Shown: positions 1 to 10,880, counted from the stretch's first letter. The stretch is 64,000 bases of DNA from Sedimentisphaerales bacterium (GCA_016935195.1 JAFGRL010000190.1:1-64000), one strand, 5' to 3'. Notes: a model not told the origin generated them from the sequence alone. Translations and numbers: made by a program.

Positions 1-603
1 CGGATACCAGCTTTGGCCTGGAAATTCTTGTGCGTTATTATCGTTGCAGTCTGAACCTAGGGAATGACTCCAGCCGCCTAAAGGCTCTCCACATGGTGAA
101 GCGGCATTTGCAGTTTCCTCATCGCATGCAAAAATTGCGATCGAACTATAAACACCGTCGTCATCACAGTCCGGATACCAGCTTTGGCCCGGAAATTCAT
201 TTGGATCATTGTCATCACAGTCAACGGATGAATCCCAACCATCTCCATCGCTGTCAGGATAAAGAGAAATACATGCTGGATCATTTGGGTTAGTATTGCA
301 GTCAATAAGCCAATTCATAGCGACAAAGATAAAATCAAGAAAATCAATTTTACAGTCGTAATTGATATCTCCTAATAAAAAATGTTCACAGTAACCATCA
401 CAAGCATTTCCGCATGAAGGATCAGTCATAAATGGTTTTTCAGGACAATCATTGTTACTATCAGTCTGATCGGGATTAATCACGTACCAGCAATTATCGT
501 TCGGATCAGAAATACCATCCCCATCACTATCCACGGCATAAGTCGAGTAAGATATTATCATCGCTATTAACGAGACTGAATAAATAATTAGTTGTTTTTT
601 CAT
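1..603 (-). CDS. Secreted protein with dockerin-like EF-hand segment and putative metal-binding (MopE-type) D-C-D-D-N-D repeats; C-terminus runs off the left edge
   Basis: Minus-strand ORF with ATG at 603..601 and SD AGGAGGTGATGAA, open to base 1, so absent from the ORF track. Translation starts MKKQLIIYSVSLIAMIISYSTYAVDSDGDGISDPNDN and includes GDINYDCKIDFLDFIFVAMNWL and VDCDDNDPNEFPGQSWYPDCDDDGVYSS. Confidence 0.85.
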   Translation of the reverse strand, partial: MKKQLIIYSVSLIAMIISYSTYAVDSDGDGISDPNDNCWYVINPDQTDSNNDCPEKPFMTDPSCGNACDGYCEHFLLGDINYDCKIDFLDFIFVAMNWLIDCNTNPNDPACISLYPDSDGDGWDSSVDCDDNDPNEFPGQSWYPDCDDDGVYSSIAIFACDEETANAASPCGEPLGGWSHSLGSDCNDNNAQEFPGQSWYP

Positions 604-746
604 ATTTCATCACCTCCTAAGTAGGTAAATGGTGAAGGCATTCAATTAAAGTCATCATTTAAAAAATTATAATACGATTTATTCTTTTACTTAAATTGAT
701 CCAGATTAAGCTTATTACATTTATATTCTAAAAAAGAAAAAATTAA

Positions 747-3700
747 CTATTCACATTGTAACCATTCTGAAGCAAGCATAGCAAAGTCCTCAAAGGTAAC
801 TTCGCAATCATCACCTGTAAAATTAGCACTGTATTGGCAATCACTGGGATTACCATAGCTTAGCCACTGATTCACAAATTCAGAAAAATCGTTAATATCC
901 ACACAGCAATCATCAGTTAAATCACAATTTAGCGGGCATGAATATATTGTAAACGGCTGGTCAGAAGTATCTTCTAAACCTGGAAAATCCAGAGAACTTA
1001 TCTTTATAAGATTTTGCCTGTCTGAAACAAATGTATCATCAACTTGCCAATCAAAATGTCCGTCATCGGTAGTACTGGATGCAAGTGTTGTCCAGTTTGC
1101 TCCATAATCAGAGCTAATATCAATCTTCAAATTTCCTGTTAGATTATATGTTTTCCATTCTATCCCTTCATAGGTACCAACTCTCCAATTTTCCTGCCCG
1201 TTTGGAATCTTTACGAGAATTGATCTTTGTACAACATAGAAAACAGCGTCGCTGATATCATAAATAGAAGCGTTATCACGCCGGATGACTTGAATGAGAC
1301 ACTGGTCAGAAACGATTGTCGGTGTCCACATAAAACTGCCGTCATTTTCCGTCATTGCTACGATATTTAACCATGAGGAGCCGTTATCATCACTAAATTT
1401 GATGACAACATATTCCGAAGCACCTCCAACAGGATTCCATATAATTTCTGTCGGGACGCCTGCTGCTAGTATCTCACCGCCATTTGGAGACGATATCTGT
1501 ACTGATTGTTCTACAATACTAAAGTCTGCATCACTGGTATCAGAAGGGTTACTTAATGGCAAGACTCCAATTGTGATACGGCAATTAGTTGCTGCTGGGC
1601 CTGTTACTGTCCATTCATAGAATCCGTCATTGGCAGTACTGGATTCAATGGTTTCAGGCACCCCATCCCGTATAAGATCGATTTTAACATTAGTGCCCGT
1701 ATTTGATGTCCATGCAATATTATTGTTGAAGGGTTCACCGATAACCGCAACTTCCCCGCCATTAGGACGTTTTATAGTAATGTCAGGAGCGCTCGTTGTA
1801 GAAAAAGTCCAGGTGGGACTCTGGGAAGAATATCCAGCGGGATTTTGTGCTACAACATACCAGGCGTAATTACTACTGTGACTCAAAGTCGCATATAAAG
1901 ATGCATCCGATGTACTGCCTAACAATTCAAATGGTTCGCTGTTCTTCTGAAGGTAGACATCATAGCTGCAGGCCCATTCACAGTCAGACCACTGCAAGTT
2001 AACCCATGGCCGTATCCCCGCAGCATCATCAGGAGGTGTTGGATTAGAAGGTACATCAGGATTGATTTGTTTATAGAAAGAAATACTATAAGTGCAGGTT
2101 TTATCCCAATCTGTACCAGAATCTTTACAGACAACTAAAGCATAGGAACCTGTAACTGATATAGATGTGTTCAAAACTTCATCTTCACCATCTCCTCCAT
2201 TGTTGATATGGGCAATATCATCACTCCATAAACAATAGTTGACATCCGGAGAATAGAGTTTAAGTGCCAAATCACAAGTGCCGGTTAACTGATCCAAAAC
2301 AAATTGATAAGTTCCTGAATCAGTTATTTCAATTTCATATATATCTACGGAATCATCACTTTCCATTGTAAATGGCCCATTTTCGCAAGGGCATAAAAGT
2401 GTGCTTTCGCTATGTTCTATACGATAGTTTTCGTTATCATAACTTGATAATCTGTTGACTCCGGTATAATATTGTCCTAACGGCATATTATGCCCATTAA
2501 GGAGCGCAAACCTATCTCCCTGGGAACCCAAAAGACCTAGACCATCGAAGCCTTTTTCACTGCCTGTATAATTGCCTATTTCCCAGATGTTAAGACCATA
2601 GGAAGCTCCGTCAACGTCCAAAACGCTAATTGCAGACCATGCTTTTCCTTCAGATGGATATTGACCCCAAAGATCAAATGAGAATCCATCCCAGTTCGAT
2701 TCGTTGGAGTCGATAGCGCTTGGGGCACTTGCAAGAGGAGGAGCATTATACTCTAATACAGTCTCATTCGCCAAATGCATCGGCTCCCACACAAATTGAG
2801 CTCCCCATGTATTATTGTTTTCATCACTTTCAAAAACTTCATGGTCAGCATCAATTTGATACCACAATGTGTGCCGTCCACCAGTTATAGTTTCAGGATT
2901 CTGTGCATTTAAGACATAATGATATTCGTTACTGTCCAAAGTTAATACTGAAGTCTCGAAGAGCATTTTATCATCGAGAAAGACCTTTACTGCGTGTGAT
3001 AAAGCTTCTGTCTGACCACAATTTTGCCATGCATAATTAAAGTATGTATCGCTGGAGCTGCCAGGCAGCGTTGAGCTGATTTGGCAATTGTCGGATGACT
3101 GTGTAAGATCAGAACGGGGCACAATAGAGTAATCCCAGTTAACTGATGTACTATAAGTTAGTTCTGGGAGGTTAAATTGCCAGTCAATACCGGATTCCAG
3201 TATCTCCAAATCAGGATTTCCATGTAAAGTAAAACCGAATGTATTTTCCAAAAGGCAAAGACCTGTATCATAATTATCGTGCATTTCTATCAATGTTCTT
3301 TTATGAGCTTCTCCAATCGATATTCGAGGGTTTTGATAACTGATTGAACCTTGACTAAATAAATATTCCATAGTTTGTGACAAACCATCAGAAGGTTGTG
3401 ACCAGCCCCATGAATAACAACTTGGACGTGTGAAACCTATGTATGCCACGGCTTTAAGCTTTTCAAGAAGTGTATTAGGCATATTATCAATAGATTCTGG
3501 TGACGCTGTAGAACAGCCAGTTGAATAAACAATGGACGGGTATGTGCTTTCGAGATATGACCAGTCTTCTAAAGCACTAAAGAAATAATCAGAGTCGCAA
3601 ATCGGATGATACGCTTTAAAATAAACGCCTGAAGGGCCGCCATGGCCGGCAAGAGTAACGTATCCGAAAGGGCCATCATCATAGTCATTGCCCCAGATTT

Positions 3701-5108
3701 CACGGGTAATATATCTGCTCATATCATATTCACTGTAATAATTAGAATCCCAGCAACAGGGATCCTGTTCATATATGCGAGTTGGCGGATTACACGGATC
3801 AAGCTCATTATTGATGATATATTCCATCATAACGGCTTTATCCGTTTCAGCATCTGAAAAGGCACCGGACATCAGATAATTCAACTTATAATTCGGATCA
3901 TCATTCATACTGAATTGGAGTATATTCGAGCAAATCTGTTCTACAGTATTCGGTTCGCTTATTGGAATACGTCCAACAGATACTTCAGCAGGAAAGAACA
4001 AAGGAGAATCAAAACCAGATCCATATATATAAACACCGCAAGGATCAACGTCTCCACCCTTCCGCCATGAATCTTCATCGGGTAACGTTAACTCAGCATA
4101 GTAGTAGTCAGTGGGTACATAATCTTCAAGATCCCAACCACCGTAAGGATTAGGATGAGTGTAACGCATAGGAACATCATCCATATGACCAACAAACATT
4201 ACGTATGATATATTCCAGATTGCTAGTCTTGAACGAAGGTAATTACGTATTTTTTCTGCCAAGTCAACGCCATAGGAAAGTGCGTCTATAATTTCTACCG
4301 TTGCAGTATATACCTCTCTTCCCTTAGCTCTCTCCATTTGTTCAATAAGCTTTACGCTATTTTGAAGAGCATATGTTGTTATAATTACAAAACCTTCATT
4401 CGCATCAGGGCTGCCTGAATCTGAAGTTATTATATTTTCATCACCAGCAGATTGTTGGGCTTTGAACTCATCGTAGTTTACAATAATCTCTCTGGCCAAT
4501 ACTTCCGCAGAAGCACAATTATCTCCAGCCATCAAGGCAGCCTCATCGAAAAGTTTTTGAGAACCCTGATATGTGATATGAACATCTATGGAAGGATAGA
4601 AAAAAAGTTTTCCGCTCTTTGGCTTGTAAGAAAATGGGCTATAGCGGACTTGACACAAGTTGTGTTTGCGATATGCTCCCTGGGCAACAAAGTGTCCTGC
4701 TTTTACCGGGTATTCACTGTTACTGGCGAATGCGGATTTACGTATCTTCTCATATTCGGATTTTATTTTTGCGATTTTCTCTTGCGAGTAACTTGTCGAA
4801 AGAACCATTGGAGCAGGTGTAATATTATAAGTACCTTCCATTACGATTGGCTTGCTTTTGATAACATTGACTGAATTGACTTTCATCCCTGCAGGTATCT
4901 CAATGTGAAAAATTCTTGAAGGTAGTTTCGGCTTGCCCGGATCGAGTAGTTGGCCAAAATCATCCATATGGATTTCCTGTGAGCCATCTTTGTTATAGAT
5001 AAACTCAAAATCTTTTGCTTCAAGTGTATAGCGATACTGACCGGCGTGTGCCGATTTAATAAAGCAAACTGAGAGGACAACTAATATCAAAGTTCTGGCA
5101 CTTTTCAT
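747..5108 (-). CDS. Gingipain-type C25 family peptidase with CARDB/PPC-like, Ser-Thr-rich repeat domains and C-terminal dockerin-like tail
   Basis: Signal peptide; propeptide-like N-terminus; FVIITTYALQNSVKLIEQMERAKGREV; catalytic-type TLAGHGG and YSTGCSTASPE; repeated PNGGE...W motifs; tail CDLTDDCCVDINDFSEFVNQWL...FTGDDCEVTFEDFAMLASEWLQCE. Confidence 0.87.
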   Translation of the reverse strand: MKSARTLILVVLSVCFIKSAHAGQYRYTLEAKDFEFIYNKDGSQEIHMDDFGQLLDPGKPKLPSRIFHIEIPAGMKVNSVNVIKSKPIVMEGTYNITPAPMVLSTSYSQEKIAKIKSEYEKIRKSAFASNSEYPVKAGHFVAQGAYRKHNLCQVRYSPFSYKPKSGKLFFYPSIDVHITYQGSQKLFDEAALMAGDNCASAEVLAREIIVNYDEFKAQQSAGDENIITSDSGSPDANEGFVIITTYALQNSVKLIEQMERAKGREVYTATVEIIDALSYGVDLAEKIRNYLRSRLAIWNISYVMFVGHMDDVPMRYTHPNPYGGWDLEDYVPTDYYYAELTLPDEDSWRKGGDVDPCGVYIYGSGFDSPLFFPAEVSVGRIPISEPNTVEQICSNILQFSMNDDPNYKLNYLMSGAFSDAETDKAVMMEYIINNELDPCNPPTRIYEQDPCCWDSNYYSEYDMSRYITREIWGNDYDDGPFGYVTLAGHGGPSGVYFKAYHPICDSDYFFSALEDWSYLESTYPSIVYSTGCSTASPESIDNMPNTLLEKLKAVAYIGFTRPSCYSWGWSQPSDGLSQTMEYLFSQGSISYQNPRISIGEAHKRTLIEMHDNYDTGLCLLENTFGFTLHGNPDLEILESGIDWQFNLPELTYSTSVNWDYSIVPRSDLTQSSDNCQISSTLPGSSSDTYFNYAWQNCGQTEALSHAVKVFLDDKMLFETSVLTLDSNEYHYVLNAQNPETITGGRHTLWYQIDADHEVFESDENNNTWGAQFVWEPMHLANETVLEYNAPPLASAPSAIDSNESNWDGFSFDLWGQYPSEGKAWSAISVLDVDGASYGLNIWEIGNYTGSEKGFDGLGLLGSQGDRFALLNGHNMPLGQYYTGVNRLSSYDNENYRIEHSESTLLCPCENGPFTMESDDSVDIYEIEITDSGTYQFVLDQLTGTCDLALKLYSPDVNYCLWSDDIAHINNGGDGEDEVLNTSISVTGSYALVVCKDSGTDWDKTCTYSISFYKQINPDVPSNPTPPDDAAGIRPWVNLQWSDCEWACSYDVYLQKNSEPFELLGSTSDASLYATLSHSSNYAWYVVAQNPAGYSSQSPTWTFSTTSAPDITIKRPNGGEVAVIGEPFNNNIAWTSNTGTNVKIDLIRDGVPETIESSTANDGFYEWTVTGPAATNCRITIGVLPLSNPSDTSDADFSIVEQSVQISSPNGGEILAAGVPTEIIWNPVGGASEYVVIKFSDDNGSSWLNIVAMTENDGSFMWTPTIVSDQCLIQVIRRDNASIYDISDAVFYVVQRSILVKIPNGQENWRVGTYEGIEWKTYNLTGNLKIDISSDYGANWTTLASSTTDDGHFDWQVDDTFVSDRQNLIKISSLDFPGLEDTSDQPFTIYSCPLNCDLTDDCCVDINDFSEFVNQWLSYGNPSDCQYSANFTGDDCEVTFEDFAMLASEWLQCE

Positions 5109-5199
5109 TGTCTTTTCGCCATAATTCTGAGGTAAGTGAAACGAACACCTCTGTGAAAAATAAGCATAGTTGCAGTTACCTTATTCTATATCTGGTTTT

Positions 5200-8100
5200 T
5201 TAAAAAATTTCTTTCGTAAGCAGCCATTGATTAACGAAGTATTCCAAATCGAGCATATTTACTAAGCCATCCGGTTCTTCAGGAACAACGTCTCCTGGAT
5301 ATGGATTTATGTCAGGCTTTGCCAACCAATCCTTCGCTAAAGTTGCAAAATCTTCAAAATCAATAATTTTATCAAGGTTAAAGTCGCATTTATTCCATGG
5401 AACAGCTTTCCCCAAAAAAGTTGTTATAGCGTGCTTTTGCTCCGGGTCATTACTGGTTATATCAAGCTCATTTGTGTATTCACCAAGTATTGATGCGTTA
5501 AATGCCATAACTATGCTTCGGCTTTCACCAGGTAACAATGTAACGGGCAAAGTTGTCCCCAACGGATTCTTCCCCGCATTGGGATCGGTTGTAAATTGAG
5601 TTGTATTACTTACCTGCAAATCACTTATTGTCAGATCGGCATCGCCAATATTTTTAATATATATATCTACAGTTTCCTGGCCACCAGGCAAAATCGCCTC
5701 AAGCTCATTACTGTCAGCTTGGATCGAAATACCTGGAACAGGCACAGGTACTCCCACACCGGTAAAAGCAACTTCTAATGATGAAGTATACATACCCGAA
5801 CCACCAGAAACATACAGCACGCAATTCTTGTACCCGACCGACCCGGGTGTAAACCACACATCGATATAAAGCGATTCGCCAGCCCCCAATGTTACTGGAG
5901 AAACAAACCGCGTGCATTTGAAATCGTTCGCATCGCTGATACCATAACCAACCGACATTGACACATTGCCCGTGTTCTGTATCCGCACTGTCACTTCATC
6001 ACCCAACTGGCCCACCACAACCTCGCCCAGGTCATAATAGTTGTACTTGGTAAAAAGTTCCCCCGTCGGGACCATTAGGCAACTCGCCATCAGCGAAACA
6101 TTAACCTCAGGCCTTTGATTGTCATCGCTGTTCACCTTCAAAACCGCCTCGTAACTTCCCTTCACCGCCGATGAAAATGAAACGTTCCGCACCGCCAACC
6201 CTCCCGGCGGCAATGCCATCCCGGAAGTCGAAACGCTGAACTTATCTGCGTCGGGACCGACTATCTCAATTGAACTCACATGAAGATCACCCGTGCCCGT
6301 ATTGCGTATCTCCAGCGGCTCATCAACGCTGCCCCCCTCTATCGCGGTGAAATGGATCAAGTTTGGATCAACCGAAACAACCGGCGTGACAACAGCATTA
6401 GTCGCATAATATATTCCGCTCTCATAATCAATATAAAACCTGAAGCTCAAATGCACCTTATCCTGCGAATCGATCTGTATCGCGGGCCTTTTGATAGTAT
6501 CAGGATAGCCACCAATCTCAAGATTTTCCGTCACGTCCTGAATTTGCCAAATCCCCATGATTTTCGAGGCCATCAAAACCTTCTCATCATCGTGAGGTTT
6601 CAGCACAATATAGGGCTGGCCATGCGAATCAGCCGCGATATCGAGCCATTTATCAAACATCTGCCCCGGCACATTCACATCTTCCACCTGCCAGCTGCCC
6701 GTCGCGTCAGTAGCATACTTGACAACATCCGTTTCGGTATCGACCCAGGCAATATGAACTTTCCCATACCCATCCACCGCCAGCATGGGTCTTGCATCAT
6801 TTGTCTCCATATAAAACGAGGAAGGAGCACCCACATCTTCCGCTATCGTCTCAACCGCAAAGCTCCCGGCACCCGAGCTATAGCCATATTTCATATCGTA
6901 CCTGAGATGATTATCACTTCCATTATCACCGCCGAACACATATGCAATATGATACCCGCCCCAGTCATCACATTCCATATCCGCCCAGACATAATCTTCA
7001 TGGCAAAAACCATTCACATCCGATGCTATATCTAAAATTCCATAATCCCAGTTTGACACCGGTTCATTATAAAAAAGCGTTGATACATAATCGTAATGAT
7101 TTGAATAAGTGGTCAGTTTTACATCGCCGGCGGAATTGGCCGCTATCTCAGGCATATGACACCACATAATAGTATTATAATCGTCCACCCAATTGCCTGC
7201 AGCATTACTTACATATCCAACTCCATCACCATAAGGGTCATCATCAGACCAGCCCTGATATGTAATATGAACATTATCATCGCTATCCAGGTCCATCCTG
7301 TAATTGGCGCCACTATACCAACCAATATCATAAAGCATTCTGCTTGTGGGAACCTGCTCCAAACTCCAGTCATCATCGCCGGTCCTGTCTGCAAAAATCA
7401 GCTCATTACGGATATTTTCTCCAACCAAAATCTTAGGATTATCGCCGCTGTCAAGCTCTATCCAGCTGGAATAATCTACCCGCATGTTATCATCAACCTT
7501 ACTCACTTGCCAGCTGCCTGTCTGCCCTCTGGCATGCTTAAGAATGTAATTATCATAATAGCTATTAGAAGAAATTCCACGCTCCATAATCGCCAAATGC
7601 ATTATCCCGTTGGCGTCCGTAGCAAGACTGACATCTCCTATACTATGGCAATCCGCTACCAGCTCACTCGACCAGTTGCCCCATTGCCCATAGCAGTGAT
7701 AAACTTCGCTCGGAATGTAATAGTAGTAACCGCTCGGCGCCTGAGCACGAGTATAAAATGTATGCACTACCCCGCAGGGATCAATGGTCAGCCTCGGGTT
7801 GAAATACCGAAAGTCGTCGTTCGAATCGGAAACAATTTCCTGCTCTCGCCAACTGCCCGTGGAATTATCCGCATAATTCAAGCTCCAACCCCCGGTCTTG
7901 TTGGTAAATACTATGTACACATTGTCCGCACCGTCGATAAAAATATCCGTACCATCGGTATCATGAGTATCTTTAACCTGCTCGACCTGCCAGTTGCTGC
8001 CATCATAATAATGATGCTCCACGTGCAGCGTCTCTCCATCCGGTACCTGCACGCTTATGTGGGGCCTGCCCATAGAATCAATCGCAATTGCCGTACTTTT

Positions 8101-8631
8101 TTCCACGTAGTCGTTAGCATTGCATACCTGCTCGACCTGCCAGCTGCCCCCTGCGTTAGTGACATAATATAAAGGGACATACGGATAATCCTCCCCGAAG
8201 CAAACCGCGTGTATCGCTCCGCTGCTGTCCACCGCAATATCCGGATTGCGCAGATAATCCGAGGGATAAGGGTCTATTTCTTCGACGCTGTATACACCAT
8301 TATTTCCTTGTGCAAATCTGTTGTGTTGCATTATAAGATTATCGCCGTCCTCTATGACGATCGCCGAGTTCGTACCGAGCAACTGTTCAAGACGCTCAAA
8401 TTTCCACCCTGCTGCATCCTGCCGGCAGTGAAACAAGCCTCCCGATGAACCGCTAGTACCATAATAACAAATATGCGCCCTGCCCGAATTATCTACCGCG
8501 ATCGCGTTTCTTCCGAGCCGGGAAAAGCTTCGGCTATTGATAACCTTCTCATATTTCCAGACATCTGCTGAACAAATACCTGTGATTAAAATTAGAATTG
8601 CTGCCGTCAAGAACAAATGCTTTCTTTTCAT
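5200..8631 (-). CDS. Large secreted repeat protein (propeller-like repeats, choice-of-anchor D/ASH-like domains, dockerin-like tail)
   Basis: Signal peptide MKRKHLFLTAAILILITGICSA; repeated (T)GSWQVEQV...IAIDSxGxPHI units; DPNLIHFTAIEGGSVDEPLEIRNTGTGDLHVSSIEI; tail CDFNLDKIIDFEDFATLAKDWL...LVNMLDLEYFVNQWL. Confidence 0.82.
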   Translation of the reverse strand: MKRKHLFLTAAILILITGICSADVWKYEKVINSRSFSRLGRNAIAVDNSGRAHICYYGTSGSSGGLFHCRQDAAGWKFERLEQLLGTNSAIVIEDGDNLIMQHNRFAQGNNGVYSVEEIDPYPSDYLRNPDIAVDSSGAIHAVCFGEDYPYVPLYYVTNAGGSWQVEQVCNANDYVEKSTAIAIDSMGRPHISVQVPDGETLHVEHHYYDGSNWQVEQVKDTHDTDGTDIFIDGADNVYIVFTNKTGGWSLNYADNSTGSWREQEIVSDSNDDFRYFNPRLTIDPCGVVHTFYTRAQAPSGYYYYIPSEVYHCYGQWGNWSSELVADCHSIGDVSLATDANGIMHLAIMERGISSNSYYDNYILKHARGQTGSWQVSKVDDNMRVDYSSWIELDSGDNPKILVGENIRNELIFADRTGDDDWSLEQVPTSRMLYDIGWYSGANYRMDLDSDDNVHITYQGWSDDDPYGDGVGYVSNAAGNWVDDYNTIMWCHMPEIAANSAGDVKLTTYSNHYDYVSTLFYNEPVSNWDYGILDIASDVNGFCHEDYVWADMECDDWGGYHIAYVFGGDNGSDNHLRYDMKYGYSSGAGSFAVETIAEDVGAPSSFYMETNDARPMLAVDGYGKVHIAWVDTETDVVKYATDATGSWQVEDVNVPGQMFDKWLDIAADSHGQPYIVLKPHDDEKVLMASKIMGIWQIQDVTENLEIGGYPDTIKRPAIQIDSQDKVHLSFRFYIDYESGIYYATNAVVTPVVSVDPNLIHFTAIEGGSVDEPLEIRNTGTGDLHVSSIEIVGPDADKFSVSTSGMALPPGGLAVRNVSFSSAVKGSYEAVLKVNSDDNQRPEVNVSLMASCLMVPTGELFTKYNYYDLGEVVVGQLGDEVTVRIQNTGNVSMSVGYGISDANDFKCTRFVSPVTLGAGESLYIDVWFTPGSVGYKNCVLYVSGGSGMYTSSLEVAFTGVGVPVPVPGISIQADSNELEAILPGGQETVDIYIKNIGDADLTISDLQVSNTTQFTTDPNAGKNPLGTTLPVTLLPGESRSIVMAFNASILGEYTNELDITSNDPEQKHAITTFLGKAVPWNKCDFNLDKIIDFEDFATLAKDWLAKPDINPYPGDVVPEEPDGLVNMLDLEYFVNQWLLTKEIF

Positions 8632-8841
8632 AACACCCTCTTCAATTTTACATCTTTTATAGCTAATTTTATATAACTTAAACTTAACTCTTTATTCTAC
8701 AGCAAGTTAATAAAAAAATCAAACAAGTCCTAATTTCCGCATGGAATATAGGTGTTGTTAATAAAATTCAGCAGCTTGTAAGTCATTAAATAAATTGAAG
8801 TTATATTATAACAGAACAAGCCTATGTGAAATTTTAACCAC

Positions 8842-9840
8842 TTAAAACCAATTTTTAATTTGTATTTTCTCTACTGCATATCGTAAAACGGGATCAACAT
8901 TTGTATATATTTTGTTGGTAAGATTAGGAGATGAGTGTTCCAGAAGTCTTTGCGTCACTGCTGTTGAAACACCGTTTTGGGCAAGAAGTGATGCAAATGT
9001 TTTACGCATATCATGAAACTTTAAATCAGGCAGACCAGCCTTCTTACAAATCTTACGCCATTGTCGATAGTTGAATTTAGTACGAAACAATTTCTTCTGG
9101 TTAACATCAAGGTCGGAAACATATTTGGAAAGATAGGACATAATTTCTGCAGATACAGGTCGTGAAGGCATGCACTTTTTTGTTTTCTTACTTGAGGTGC
9201 AGATACAATTGTTTTCAAAATCAATGTCGCTTATTTTAAGAGATTCTATATCTCCACGCCGAAGTCCAGTTCCCAATGCCAATAAAATCCTTATTTGCAT
9301 TGCAGGATGTTTCTTTGAAGCTTTTAGTAGACTTTTTACTTGACTATCATTCAATGACTTGACCGGTCTTTCCTCTAGCTTTAGCTCTTTAATTTCTAAT
9401 TGGCCATTAAGATACCTGTTCTTCCTACACCAGTATATAAATGTTTTAATATTCCTAAGATCCTTGTTGAGAGTAGCACGCTTTACCTCAGGACTTCTTT
9501 TAAGAACGAAATCATCGATAACATTTTGAGTGATTTGCTTAGAAGTACACTTGCCTTCAAGTCGTTCAAAATTTCTTAATGATAGAACATGCTCGTAAAG
9601 AGTTCCTTCGGTGACACCTTGAATCTTTTTTGCTTCAGCGTACTCAGAAACCATTTGTTCCCATCCGACTGATATAGTGCCTGTAAAAACATCAGAGTTC
9701 AATTGAGAATACTTGATCTGCTTATAATGTTCAGCCAGTTCTTTAGATGGTAAGGCTTTCGATTTGCGCTTACCGCTTTCGTACCATCCAACCCACCAGC
9801 CCATTACATTTTTTCGTTTATATGTCCACACCTTTTTCAT
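8842..9840 (-). CDS. Tyrosine-type recombinase/integrase
   Basis: Conserved R...HxxR...H...Y: GTGLRRGDIESL, FHDMRKTFASLL, LLEHSSPNLTNKIYTNVD. Confidence 0.9.
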   Translation of the reverse strand: MKKVWTYKRKNVMGWWVGWYESGKRKSKALPSKELAEHYKQIKYSQLNSDVFTGTISVGWEQMVSEYAEAKKIQGVTEGTLYEHVLSLRNFERLEGKCTSKQITQNVIDDFVLKRSPEVKRATLNKDLRNIKTFIYWCRKNRYLNGQLEIKELKLEERPVKSLNDSQVKSLLKASKKHPAMQIRILLALGTGLRRGDIESLKISDIDFENNCICTSSKKTKKCMPSRPVSAEIMSYLSKYVSDLDVNQKKLFRTKFNYRQWRKICKKAGLPDLKFHDMRKTFASLLAQNGVSTAVTQRLLEHSSPNLTNKIYTNVDPVLRYAVEKIQIKNWF

Positions 9841-10044
9841 ATAATTATTGTATCGTAAATATAGGGGTGCGAATCAAGCGGGAAAATGGGTAGAGAATCG
9901 GGCGAAATAGTACCATTATGGTGTCAAGGACACGGACTTCAAAATTGCTTACGACATAACCATATGTTTCTTAATCGCTTACAAGAAATAACTATTGATG
10001 GGCTAACGGCTTTAATATCTGGATGGCAGATTTTAAAAAATAGG

Positions 10045-10164
10045 CTATATAACTACCCTTAAGTCGGAATCGCCCGGGTCTACCACAAAGGTGTTGTTCT
10101 TATCGTAAAGATAAAGGTAAATATAGTTATCACCAAGGGCTGGTATTGTGATTACCGATCCCAT
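10045..10164 (-). pseudogene. Truncated N-terminal fragment of glyoxalase II/hydroxyacylglutathione-hydrolase-like gene (copy 1)
   Basis: Translates MGSVITIPALGDNYIYLYLYDKNNTFVVDPGDSDLRVVI*, which resembles the GloB N-terminus (IPA..DNYIW...VVDPGD) but stops before the THxHxDH motif. Confidence 0.7.
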
Positions 10165-10179
10165 AGATTTTCCTTTTGT
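10105..10179. repeat. 75-bp direct repeat, copy 1 (gloB-like 5' end plus leader)
   Basis: Two mismatches in 75 bp relative to 14781-14855. Confidence 0.9.
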
Positions 10180-10205
10180 GGGCGATTTACTTATTCCAAT
10201 TGGAA

Positions 10206-10880
10206 TTAAACATGCCACTCCTCTTCATCCCGCCAGGATTCATCCACCTTGGATCCGAACAAATCCGTCTGCGGAAGCATAAGCTCCGGGAGATTGCCAT
10301 GAGCAAATGTCTTTGGAAGCGGTTGAAACCTTGCCGGAACGCCAACTGCCAAGACATCAGGCGGAACATCTTTTGTAATCACAGCACCCGCTGCCACAAA
10401 CGAGCGAGCCCCAATAGTCACGCCAGGGCAGATGGTCACCCCGCCTCCAATGGTCACATGATTCTCTATTGTTACGCCATCCATCCCTATCCGATGCTCT
10501 GTGCGCTGAGGTTGTTTGTCGTTAAGAATAGTGGTATTCGGACCTATAAATACTAAGTTCCCGATATGGGTACGGCTTGGAATATAAACGTGGGCCATAA
10601 TTTTGACCCCAGAGCCGATGGTCAAATTCCCCTCCAGTGTCACTTTATGATGCACGACCACACGGTTGCCGATCGAGATGCCGCCGCGAAGCAGTGCCAT
10701 GTGTCCGCATGAAAAACGGTTGCCGATGGTCGTGTTAGTATACAGGATAGCGCCGGAGCGAATGATGGCATGAGAACCAATACGCAGCGGTTGAGAATCT
10801 CTTTCAAAGCGATACCCGAGGACAGCTCCATCATCGATTTGCGCATTGGGGCCGATTTCAAACCAAGGTTTTTTATCCAC
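10206..10880 (-). CDS. Left-handed beta-helix (hexapeptide repeat) acyltransferase
   Basis: [22 protein letters not shown]..., [32 protein letters not shown]..., [35 protein letters not shown] start at 10880..10878 preferred over the track start at 10928 because it overlaps the ceramidase stop and has an SD-like GGAG. Confidence 0.85.
   Translation of the reverse strand: MDKKPWFEIGPNAQIDDGAVLGYRFERDSQPLRIGSHAIIRSGAILYTNTTIGNRFSCGHMALLRGGISIGNRVVVHHKVTLEGNLTIGSGVKIMAHVYIPSRTHIGNLVFIGPNTTILNDKQPQRTEHRIGMDGVTIENHVTIGGGVTICPGVTIGARSFVAAGAVITKDVPPDVLAVGVPARFQPLPKTFAHGNLPELMLPQTDLFGSKVDESWRDEEEWHV

Noticed and set aside
6280-8172. Long plus-strand ORFs (251 and 338 aa) antisense to the 5200-8631 protein
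   Set aside because: Low-complexity Ile/His/Arg-rich shadow translations of a repeat-rich coding strand; no start context or family signature
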